From: Hormiphora californensis
Taxonomy: Eukaryota; Ctenophora; Tentaculata; Cydippida; Pleurobrachiidae
DNA: 64,000 bases
Direction: 5' to 3'
Assembly: GCA_020137815.1 (NCBI GenBank)
Contig: CM035355.1
Coordinates: 8,473,260 to 8,537,259, forward strand
Shown here: one piece after another, positions 1-10,900 of the stretch
Layout of the letters: each line of letters opens with the position of its first letter
How positions within the stretch are numbered: position 1 is the first letter of the stretch
The notes under the pieces: model-generated
What the model was told of the DNA's origin: nothing
The model's input: only the letters and a program-made list of their open reading frames with translations
Databases searched by the model: none
Program-made: the position numbers and the translations under genes

Positions 1-345
1 GGGAGGAAATATAACTTTCTCATCAGTACTAGGTAATTGGAAACACACATACTCTCTACACATGTACTGCATAACTTTCTCATCAGTGCTAGGTTTGGAA
101 ACACTCTCTCTCTCTCTCTACACATACTGCATAACTTTCTCATCAGTACTAGGTTTGGAAACACACTCTCTGAGCTAGCTCTCTCTACACATACTACATA
201 ACTTTCTCATCAGTGCTAGGTTTGGAAACACTCTCTCTCTCTCTCTACACATACTGCATAACTTTCTCATCAGTACTAGGTTTGGAAACACACTCTCTGA
301 GCTAGCTCTCTCTAGCTCTCTCTCTCTCTACACATACTGCATAAC
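1..345. repeat. Tandem repeat of about 65 bp with CT runs
   Basis: The phrase GCATAACTTTCTCATCAGT recurs about every 60-75 bp (near 8, 69, 129, 190, 257), each time followed by TACTAGG or TGCTAGG, TTTGGAAACAC and a CT-rich stretch ending in CTACACATACT. About five diverged units are present and the array runs off the left edge. It probably lies in an intron of the hydrolase gene that follows. No coding signal. Confidence 0.8.
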
Positions 346-486
346 TTATCCCTCACCCCACATTCTATCGCTTCTCTCCCTTTCTCCCTATACATACAGC
401 CGGATGTAATGGTTTTATTAAACAATGTGTCGCATGTATTTCTCTTTTTCTCACAACCCCTCCTCACAACCCCCTTCCCCCCCCCC

Positions 487-1131
487 CCTCTCAAACCCCC
501 CCTCCTCCAGGAACCCTGGAGTCAGGTGACCAGTCCCCCCCCCCCCCTCTCAAACCCCCTCCATCCATCAGGAACCCTGGAGTCTGGTGACCAGTTTCCC
601 CCCCCCCCCCCTCTCAAACCCCCCCTCCTCCAGGAACCCTGGAGTCAGGTGACCAGTCCCCCCCCCTCTCAAACCCCCTCCATCCATCAGGAACCCTGGA
701 GTCTGGTGACCAGTTTCCCCCCCCCCCTCTCACACACCCCTCCCTCCATCAGGAACCCTGGAGTCAGGTGACCAGTTTCCCCCTCTCTCACACAACCCAT
801 CCCTCCTTCAGGAACCCTGTCCAGTCTGGTGACCAGTTCCCCCCTCCTCCCCCCACCCCCCTCTCACAGGAGCCCCCCCTCTCAAACCCCCTCCTTCAGG
901 AACCCTGGAGTCCGGTGACCAATTCCCCCCCCCCCCTCTCACAACCCCTCCCTCCTCTCACACCCCATTCCTCCCTCTCCTTCAGGCACTCCCTCTCACA
1001 CCCCCCTCCCTCCAGGCACCCTGGAGTCAGGTGACCAGTTTCCCCTCTCTCTCACAACCCATCCCTCCTCCAGTTCCCCCCTCTCACCCCCCCTCTCCTT
1101 CAGGAACCCCCTCTCAAACCCCCTCCATCAG
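487..1131 (+). repeat. Tandem array of duplicated 3' splice junctions upstream of the hydrolase exon
   Basis: Units of about 60 bp consist of a C/CT-rich tract, TCCAG or ATCAG, then GAACCCTGGAGTCAGGTGACC and AGTTTCCCC or a close variant. Potential acceptor AGs end near 510, 571, 633, 690, 752, 811, 899 and 1015, with shorter versions near 985 and 1103. The last copy, AG at 1130-1131, is the acceptor that joins in frame to the hydrolase exon, whose first 30 bases are the same text. The array therefore repeats intron end plus exon start. Poly-C lengths may be unreliable. Confidence 0.75.
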
Positions 1132-1836
1132 GCACCCTGGAGTCCGGTGACCAGTTTCCCCCGTTCTGGAAGGAGTTAATTGACGATGCTGTTAAAACAA
1201 GAGATCCCCTCTCTGAACTAAAACCATCTCTTGATGGAGTTTGGAATGAACTAGCCTTCCCTCTCATGTCTAAAGATCTCAGAGGACTACCACAGTCTCT
1301 CATCGTGGGATATATTGAGGATGATAGCTTCGAGGACGGCAGGTTGGTAATGCCCATATATGGTGTTGTTAACCACGTGATGACCATATATGGTGTTGTT
1401 AACCACGTGATGCCCATATATGGTGTTGTTAACCACGTGATGCCCAAATATGGTGTTGTTAACCACGTGATGCCCATGTATGGTGTTGTTAACCACGTGA
1501 TGCCCAAATATGGTGTTGTTAACCACGTGATGCCCATGTATGGTGTTGTTAACCACGTGATGCCCAAATATGGTGTTGTTAACCACGTGATGCCCATGTA
1601 TGGTGTTGTTAACCACGTGATGCCCATGTATGGTCTTGTTAACCACGTGACAGTACATAACCCCTTCTCTCCACCGCAGACTGTATGGCGAGTGGCTGCA
1701 ACATTTTGAGGTTCCGTGTCGCTTTATTTCCGACTACTCTGGTTTCCATGACAACTTGTTACTACATTCCATATCTCCAAGCGTTAAAACCACACTAAAC
1801 GAGGTGTCGCAGTGGATTGAGGAAATTACTAGTTAG
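1132..1836 (+). CDS. AADAC/NCEH1-like alpha/beta hydrolase, C-terminal two exons (partial)
   Basis: Exons 1132-1342 and 1680-1836 (stop TAG) join through a GT-AG intron in matching phase. The translation has the layout of the C-terminal part of arylacetamide deacetylase / hormone-sensitive-lipase-type esterases: LRGLPQSLIV, an acidic stretch EDDSFEDGRLYGEWL where the catalytic Asp normally sits, then VPCRFISDYSGFHDN with the catalytic His, and a final amphipathic helix SQWIEEITS. Family members hydrolyse ester or amide bonds of lipids or xenobiotics, often at the ER membrane. The HGGG oxyanion loop and the GDSAG nucleophile must lie on exons left of the window. The family call rests on motif order; the exact subfamily is uncertain. 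The intron between the two exons is filled by a 30-bp minisatellite. Confidence 0.75.
1350..1650. repeat. 30-bp minisatellite in hydrolase intron, about 10 copies
   Basis: The unit ATGCCCATATATGGTGTTG plus TTAACCACGTG is repeated about ten times with CATATA/AAATA/CATGTA variants. Copies of the AAATA and CATGTA types alternate over much of the array, so a 60-bp higher-order unit is visible. The array starts 7 bases after the donor and ends about 30 bases before the acceptor. Because 30 is a multiple of 3 it creates spurious open frames on both strands. Confidence 0.95.
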
Positions 1837-1930
1837 AACACAAGTCATGAACGATGGAGGATATTACTAGTTAGAACAATCGAGGATGTGCTAGAACACA
1901 TGAACTGTAAACAATCGAGGGTATTACGGT

Positions 1931-2095
1931 TGGACCCCGATTTACCGGGATGCTCGGGGGAAAGGGTTTTGCCCGGTAAATCGGGGTGCCCGGTATATCG
2001 GGGTCAAATTCCGTTATTTTCCCATATCGGGGGAAGTTTATCCTCCCGGTAAATCGGGGTTCCGGTAAATCGGGGCCCGGTAAATCGGGGTCCGA
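1931..2095. mobile_element. Small palindromic (MITE-like) element, about 165 bp
   Basis: The left end reads TTGGACCCCGATTTACCGGG and the right end CCCGGTAAATCGGGGTCCGAC, which are inverted repeats. The phrase CCCGGTAAATCGGGG recurs internally on both strands. There is no coding capacity. It sits in the 500-bp gap between the hydrolase stop and the SPT2 start. Confidence 0.7.
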
Positions 2096-2112
2096 CTGTA
2101 TATACAGGACAG

Positions 2113-2268
2113 TTAGAATGTGCCTTTATATTTAGGGGAATGGCTAGTTCGTACAAGAAAAGAACAGCTTATGATGTATTTATTTTGCAAGTGTGAATTC
2201 AGTATTATGTTTTCAGATGACAATTGAATGATATTCTAATGTATTATAAAGGCACTTCCCCACTAACA
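2113..2268. mobile_element. Short inverted-repeat element between the hydrolase and SPT2 genes
   Basis: GTTAGAATGTGCCTTTATA at the left is mirrored by TATAAAGGCACTTCCCC ... CTAAC at the right, enclosing about 110 bp of AT-rich sequence. It could be a small MITE, or part of the 3'/5' flanks of the neighbouring genes. No ORF. Confidence 0.45.
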
Positions 2269-2334
2269 CTTTATAATAACGTTCCCACCCCTTCCTAAAG
2301 CAATAATGTAACACAAGTAACACAAGGATTTAAC

Positions 2335-3092
2335 ATGGACTTTGAGGCGTTGATGGCTCAGGCGGAGCGGAACAAGGAAAAAGCTAACAAGAAGAGAGCC
2401 GCTGTGGAGCCATCTCGTCATGGCGGTGAGAAGGTTAGGGCGGCCCTGGTCAGAAAGCAGAAAGAGGAAAGGAGGAGGAAAGTGGAGGAAGAAGGTGAGT
2501 GAGGTGGGTTTTATAAAGTGGGGGGGTCAATATGACGAGAATGAACCTGATCTAATTCATCATGTGTCCAGAGAGACTGGCAAGATCACAGAGAGATCAG
2601 TTGAGAAAGATGGAGGAAGCGATGGCAGAACACGAGCGAAAGGAAAGAGAGGAAAAGGAGAAAGAGGAACGTGTGAGCCGCATGCTAAAGGTATATATAG
2701 AGGGATAAGTTGGTTAGAGCCATCTCCAATCTTGGTTCTGCAGTTTCAACTCCTTTGTTACAAATTATTTCAAATCGTCATATCATGAATCATCACTTGT
2801 TTGATAATGTACAACCTTGATCAGGAAGCCCAAGAACGAAAGGCTAGGATGGAAGCAGAGCAAGATGCTAAACGGGCAGAGAAGGAGGCTGAGAGAAGAG
2901 CTGAAAAAGAGAGGAAGATGCGGAGTCAGGAGGGAAGAAGGGCTGACCAGGAAGGGAGAAGGAGAAGGAGAAGTAGTGATGATATATGGGCGAGGAGACA
3001 AATGACTCTTGATAGTAGGAGTCTGGATCGAATCAGAGCACAAGCAAAACAACTTGCCAAGACAATGGACTGTAAGTAGACCACCATCCACT

Positions 3093-3148
<56 letters not shown>

Positions 3149-6100
3149 GTTAAAGTACCAATCTCTCCTCTCTACAGGTGATAGGGAGCTGATGGATCTT
3201 GAGACTGCTGCAAAACATAACCGGCAACAGGTAACTGGTAGTTTGGGTAATAGAGAATATTTTATATTGGGATAACACTTTCTAGCATGAAGAGAAAGAG
3301 AATCTCCATTGGAGATACGCCGAGAAGTATCCTCATGTGTCCTTTGTTACATTAAGAGATGGAAAAGTTTCCTCGACCACTTTCTATAGCATGAAGTAAC
3401 TGTAACTTTCCAGGCGAGGCATGAAGTATCCTCAATTGTAACTTTCCAGGCGAGGCATGACGACTACAAGAAGAAAAAGAAGGAACTGAGAGAGAGAAGG
3501 GCCTCAGAGATAGAGTGCAAGGGCAACTCTAGTGATAGCAGTGAAGAGGAACATCCAATCAGCCAGCCTAAAAGCTTAGCGGTAAGAGATCCCTCCCTAT
3601 TTCTCTCTATCCCTCCCATGTCCCTCCCTCCCTTCCCATCTCGCTCCCTCCCCAGCCCCCTATAAATTGAACTAAACCCCTATAGGAAGGGCAAAGAGGT
3701 CACACAGGGTTGATGCAAGTGGTGAACATGTTTGAACGGTACCCAGATGTTCCTGTTGAGGTTAGGAAACAACTTGTCAACATCCCCCCCCTCTCTCTCT
3801 CCCTCTCTCTCTCTTTCTCCCTTTTTCTTTGTGTTTCTGAAACTAAGATATTACATACATGACTATTTTTCTCTCGAATTTTTCAAAGATGCATCCCGTC
3901 TCTGAGAGTTTGTTTCTCTCTCTCCCTCTCTCTATCTATCTTTGTTTGAGAGTCTGTCTCTCTCTCTCCCTCTCTCTATCTATCTATCTTTGTTTGAGAG
4001 TCTGTCTCTCTCCTTCAGGTGCTGAGCAGTGCAGAATACGACAGTCACCCAGAGGCAGCCCAGAACACTCAAACCAAACCCACCAATCATACCCAATTTA
4101 GTCCAAAATGTACTGTACAGTCTGAGGAACAATACATTCCAAAATGTACATTACAATCAGAGGAACAATACAGTCCAAAATGTACATTACAATCAGAGGA
4201 ACAATACATTCCAAAATGTATAGTTGAATCGGAGGAACAATACAGTCCAAAATGTACAGTACAGTCTGAGGAACAATACAGTCCAAAATGTATAGTTGAA
4301 TCGGAGGAACATTACAGTCCAAAATGTACAATTCAATCGGAGGAACAATACAGTCCAAAATGTATAGTTGAATCAGAGGAACAATACAGCCCAAAATGTA
4401 TAGTTGAATCAGAGGAACAATACAGTCCAAAATGTACAATTCAATCAGAGGAACAATACAGTCCAAAATGTATAGTTGAATCAGAGGAACAATACAGTCC
4501 AAAATGTACAGTACAGTCTGAGGAACAATACAGTCCAAAATGTACAATACAGTCGGAGGAACAATACAGTCCAAAATGTATAGTTGAATCAGAGGAACAA
4601 TACAGTCCAAAATGTACAATTCAATCAGCGGAACAAAACAGTCCAAAATGTACAATACAGTCGGAGGAACAATACAGTCCAAAATGTATAGTTGAATCAG
4701 AGGAACAATACAGTCCAAAATGTACAATTCAATCAGAGGAACAAAACAGTCCAAAATGTACAATACAGTCGGAGGAACAATACAGTCCAAAATGTATAGT
4801 TGAATCAGAGGAACAATACAGTCCAAAATGTATAGTTGAATCGGAGGAACAATACAGTCCAAAATGTACAATTCAATCAGAGGAACAATACAGTCCAAAA
4901 TGTACAATACAATCCGAGGAACAATACAGTCCAAAATGTATAGTTGAATCAGAGGAACAATACAGTCCAAAATGTACAGTACAGTCTGAGGAACAATACA
5001 GTCCAAAATGTTCAATTCAGACAGAGGAACAATACAGTCCAAAATGTACAATACAATCCGAGGAACAATACAGTCCAAAATGTATAGTTGAATCGGAGGA
5101 ACAATACAGTCCAAAATGTACAATACAGTCTGAGGAACAATACAGTCCAAAATGTACAATTCAGACAGAGGAACAATACAGTCCAAAATGTACAATACAA
5201 TCCGAGGAACAATACAGTCCAAAATGTACAATACAATCGGAGGAACAATACAGTCCAAAATGTACAATACAATCGGAGGAACAATACAGTCCAAAATGTA
5301 CCCTAGAATCGGAGGGACAAATCATTTCAAAGCCCTCCCAATTCACTCCAGACTCCTTCATTAATTCAGAGATAGGGACACCCGCATCCTCTCTAAATTC
5401 ATCTCAGGGTGTCGGCGGTATACAGACACCAGTTGCAGACCACTTTACAGCGTGGCCTAACTCTGTGAGTGTAACTAGTGCTGCTCAGCACCGCTCTTAA
5501 CAAATTAAATAGATATTGGTATCCCATAGTCATAGCTCCGTCTCTTGGTAAGTTAGGAAAATCCACTTCTTATCTTATCTTGATTTTATTGCTCGTTTCA
5601 CCTGATCTTGCTTTGTTCTGATTAGCAGTGTGAGTATCTCAATAACGCATTTCCAAGTTTTAACTTATCAGGAGGCGGTACTATGACTATGGGACTCTGA
5701 GTGAGGGCTGTTTGATATGAGGTTTACTTTACACTTTCTGCTCCGATTTCAATAACTGTAACGCGCGATACCAGAGATCTAGGTAACTGCGCGCAACACC
5801 CCTCGCCACCTCACACTCTACCTCCCTCTATCAGGATAATGAGGTTGATAGTGATGTTGAGGTGCAAACTCCAAACTCTGCAGCTGGGGACCAAGATGAG
5901 GAGGAGGAGGAGGTGAGGGATAATAGAGAGGAGCAGCAATCAAGGAAAGAGAAGTTAAAGGTACATGTTTGAGGAAGTGTGTTGCACACGTGTAAACCTG
6001 GATTTAACCCTACCACGTCGACAGTAAAACGTCTCTCACTTTACTCTCTCCCCTTACTTAATACTACAAACTCTCTTTTCCCTACACGCACACTCTCTTA

Positions 6101-7878
6101 CACAAACTGTCAAGTAGCACCTGTGCAAACACATTGTATCTTACTAGCTAACTAATATAGGCCCAATAACTTCACTAATTCCCTCCTATCTAGACCATGT
6201 ATCTAATCAGATTTCATCATATCTAGAATCCCGCTCTAATCAGTTCCCCACTCCCATCTAGGCGCTGACAAAGAAAAGAAGAAAGAGGAGTGATAGTGAT
6301 GAAGACGATGCCTTTAATTTTAGGGAGGTCCGCAGAGAGCAGCAGACTACCCCACCTCCCCCTGGTGGAGCCCCCAAAACATTTAGTGAAATTATGGCTC
6401 TTGCTAACAAACAAACCAGAGACAACGCTGAGGCGCTCAAAGTGAAAAAACAGGTTTGTTGATAATAATTTCACCACAATACATCACCAAATAACAAAAT
6501 TGGGTAGCTTCTTTCATACATACGGGTATAGAAATGTCACTCATTCTAATACATTTTATTGTTCTCAGAGTTCATATAGTCCTTTGTCGGATATAGCCCA
6601 ACCCTTGCCGGACGATGATTGATAGTTGTACTGCACATTAACCATGTACCACTCATCTCGTCAGTGAGATCCTCACCATAATGTTACTATTATTTCTTGC
6701 TCGACCATCTCTCACTGCCCCCTGGTTACAGAGGGTTGGAGGGCAATAAAGTTTCCATCAGCTAGTAGCAACTCTAGAGTCTGTATCACTCGAATGGTTA
6801 CCATGGTTATCACTCGAATGGTTACCATGGTTATCTCTAGAATGGTTACCATGGTTATCACTCGAATGCGCTCTTCGTATCGCCTGTTCATAACTGGGAG
6901 GCATCTCTCTGTCGAACCCTTCCTCACATATATCTGAATAGTCCGGGGGTCTCTCCTCCTCCTCCATTCCCTGTGTATCAGTAGTGGTTTCATCTGATGA
7001 CCCCCCTCTCCCACATGTATTCTTATACACAGCTCTACAAGGGGTGAATAGAATGCACAGCCAGCTGTTAGGTTGGCATGTCGCCAGACCCAGACCAACC
7101 AGTACCAGGATACCAGGTCCCGCTATACCAATCACTGCCTTCTCTAGGGAATAGTTGTCAGTGAAATATATCCTTCCCTCGTGTCCATAGCAAATAAACT
7201 CTGTCTCCATCGCCATTCTAGTATCAAGAGAGTTCCTTTCATAGGCATCTATAATGTTGATGTTCCGGTTGTAACTTGTCTCACAGAATCCTGGTTTGTA
7301 CGTGCACTCAGTGAGTAGAGAGGCATAATCCTGGTAGAAGACGCCCTCCCAGACCCCCTCATTGTTAGATCGGAATGTTCCGGTTGCCTGGAGACAGGGG
7401 AATGATGCTTTACACCGCGATCCACAACTACACTCCCCCATCCCTGACTCCACTACCTCAGTCAGATTGCACAGCCCCACTTTGAATGGCACACCGTGAA
7501 GGTTAGGACGTACAATGTAGAGACAAGAGAATACTAGGGAGATAATGCCCCCTGCGAAGATATAGAAACTGGAGTGTCCTCCCTCTGACATGATATCACA
7601 AACAGAGAGTTTAGCAGGATATCAGGACCTTAGCAGGATCTTCACAAACAGAGTTTAACAGGATCTTTAGTAATTTACAATCAGAGTTTAGCAGGATATT
7701 CAGTAATTTACAAACAGAGAGTTTAGCAGGATATTCAGTAATTTACAATCAGAGTTTAGAGATTCAGTAATCGAAGGTTCCCAGGGTAGATTAGAAGTAG
7801 CAAAAAGTTGAATAATTGCACGGTGTTGAATTTGGTGAAAAAGCAATTGGTTGGAAGACAGTCGGAAGTTTCAAAGTG

Positions 7879-7959
<81 letters not shown>

Positions 7960-10900
7960 GGAACCCCCTTTTTTGGTTCCCCTCGCTCCTATTCGTGCGG
8001 CCTCTCTTCTCTCTCCCTTCTCCTCTCGCCCCCCTCTCTTGCTCTCTCTCTCCTTTCCCCCCTCGCCCTCTCTCTCGCCTTTTCCGCCTCGCTTCCTCTC
8101 GCCGCTCTCTTCTTCGCCCCTTCTCATCTCTCCGCTCTCTCTCCTCCTTATCTTCGGCCTCTCTTTTCGTCCGCGCCCCCCCAAAATCCTCACCCTGGGA
8201 GATAGCCTATTCCTAGGATTTGTTTGTTTTTTTTGTACCGCCCTGTTGTGACACATGTTGTTGAGTAAGACAACATGTGTAATGGTCCGGGTTATGACAA
8301 CAACTGCATCTAACAATCATGAGCACGTGTGTACACATGAAGTTGTATAATTTCAAACTAACTATCCCCCATCACCCATCGAGCTACCTTTACTATAACC
8401 AAGTACCATGTACCCGGCCCAAACTTTCTAAGGGAGGGGGACTGGCTGGGTGCTAAATTTTACATCCTCATCCCCTACCTTCCCGTCCCCTTTTTCCCTT
8501 TCCCAGTCCTAACACCTTGGGGGGGCCGGCTGGGATCCACGCTGGTGCTAATGTCACCCTTCTAGGGGGGAAACCCGGGTGCTCCTTTGATCCTCATCCC
8601 CCTTCCCTCTTTCTTCCTGTCCCAAGTAATGGGGGGGGTCCCTGGACCTCCGCTGGGTTTCTAGGCCCTCCTATATGCTCTTGGAAATTTCTCCTCTCTT
8701 TTACTGCTTCCAAATGTCACCTTCTTCCCCATTGAACTGGCTGGTGCTAAATTACTCCTAAAATTGGCTGGGTGCTAAATGTCACTATCCTAATAATGAC
8801 TGCGCTGGGTGCTAAATGTCACCTCCTAATATGACTGGCTGGGTGCTAAATGTGTCACCTCCTAATATGACTGGCTGGGTGCTAAATGTGTCACCTCCTA
8901 ATATGACTGGCTGGGTGCTAAATGTGTCACCTCCTAATATGACTGGCTGGGTGCTAAATGTCACCTCCTAATATGACTGGCTGGGTGCTAAATGTCACCT
9001 CCTAATATGACTGGCTGGGTGCTAAATGTGTCACCTCCTAATATGACTGGCTGGGTGCTAAATGTCACCTCCTAATATGACTGGCTGGGTGCTAAATGTC
9101 ACCTCCTAATATGACTGGCTGGGTGCTAAATGTGTCACCTCCTAATATGACTGGCTGGGTGCTAAATGTCACCTCCTAATATGACTGGCTGGGTGCTAAA
9201 TGTGTCACCTCCTAATATGACTGGCTGGGTGCTAAATGTCACCTCCTAATATGACTGGCTGGGTGCTAAATGTCACCTCCTAATATGACTGGCTGGGTGC
9301 TAAATGTCACCTCCTAATATGACTGGCTGGGTGCTAAATGTCACCTCCTAATATGACTGGCTGGGTGCTAAATGTGTCACCTCCTAATATGACTGGCTGG
9401 GTGCTAAATGTGTCACCTCCTAATATGACTGGCTGGGTGCTAAATGTGTCACCTCCTAATATGACTGGCTGGGTGCTAAATGTGTCACCTCCTAATATGA
9501 CTGGCTGGGTGCTAAATGTGTCACCTCCTAATATGACTGGCTGGGTGCTAAATGTGTCACCTCCTAATATGACTGGCTGGGTGCTAAATGTGTCACCTCC
9601 TAATATGACTGGCTGGGTGCTAAATGTCACCTCCTAATATGACTGGCTGGGTGCTAAATGTCACCTCCTAATATGACTGGCTGGGTGCTAAATGTGTCAC
9701 CTCCTAATATGACTGGCTGGGTGCTAAATGTGTCACCTCCTAATATGACTGGCTGGGTGCTAAATGTGTCACCTCCTAATATGACTGGCTGGGTGCTAAA
9801 TGTGTCACCTCCTAATATGACTGGCTGGGTGCTAAATGTCACCTCCTAATATGACTGGCTGGGTGCTAAATGTCACCTCCTAATATGACTGGCTGGGTGC
9901 TAAATGTCACCTCCTAATATGACTGGCTGGGTGCTAAATGTGTCACCTTCCTAATATGACTGGCTGGGTGCTAAATGTGTCACCTCCTAATATGACTGGC
10001 TGGGTGCTAAATGTCACCTCCTAATATGACTGGCTGGGTGCTAAATGTCACCTCCTAATATGACTGGCTGGGTGCTAAATGTGTCACCTCCTAATATGAC
10101 TGGCTGGGTGCTAAATGTGTCACCTCCTAATATGACTGGCTGGGTGCTAAATGTGACATCCTAATATGACTGGCTGGGTGCTAAATGTCACCTCCTAATA
10201 TGACTGGCTGGGTGCTAAATGTCACCTCCTAATATGACTGGCTGGGTGCTAAATGTGTCACCTCCTAATATGACTGGCTGGGTGCTAAATGTGTCACCTC
10301 CTAATATGACTGGCTGGGTGCTAAATGTCACCTCCTAATATGACTGGCTGGGTGCTAATTGTCACCTCCTAATATGACTGGCTGGGTGCTAAATGTCACC
10401 TCCTAATATGACTGGCTGGGTGCTAAATGTCACCTCCTAATATGACTGGCTGGGTGCTAAATGTGTCACCTCCTAATATGACTGGCTGGGTGCTAAATGT
10501 CACCTCCTAATATGACTGGCTGGGTGCTAAATGTCACCTCCTAATATGACTGGCTGGGTGCTAAATGTCACCTCCTAATATGACTGGCTGGGTGCTAAAT
10601 GTCACCTCCTAATATGACTGGCTGGGTGCTAAATGTCACCTCCTAATATGACTGGCTGGGTGCTAAATGTCACCTCCTAATGTGACTGGCTGGGTGCTAA
10701 ATGTCACCTCCTAATATGACTGGCTGGGTGCTAAATGTGTCACCTCCTAATATGACTGGCTGGGTGCTAAATGTCACCTCCTAATATGACTGGCTGGGTG
10801 CTAAATGTCACCTCCTAATATGACTGGCTGGGTGCTAAATGTGTCACATCCTTTCAGAACGAGAAAGCAGCGGCTGAAGAGAGAAAAGCGAAGGAGAAGG

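Noticed and set aside
4098-5294. 398-codon antisense ORF opposite the SPT2 repeat exon
   Set aside because: It is a mirror of the 36-bp coding repeat; the plus strand has splice sites and phase continuity, the minus strand has not.
9334-9849. ORFs with SPPNMTGWVLNV or TFSTQPVILGGD repeats
   Set aside because: Produced by runs of the 36-bp unit; broken wherever a 34-bp unit occurs, and lying inside an SPT2 intron.
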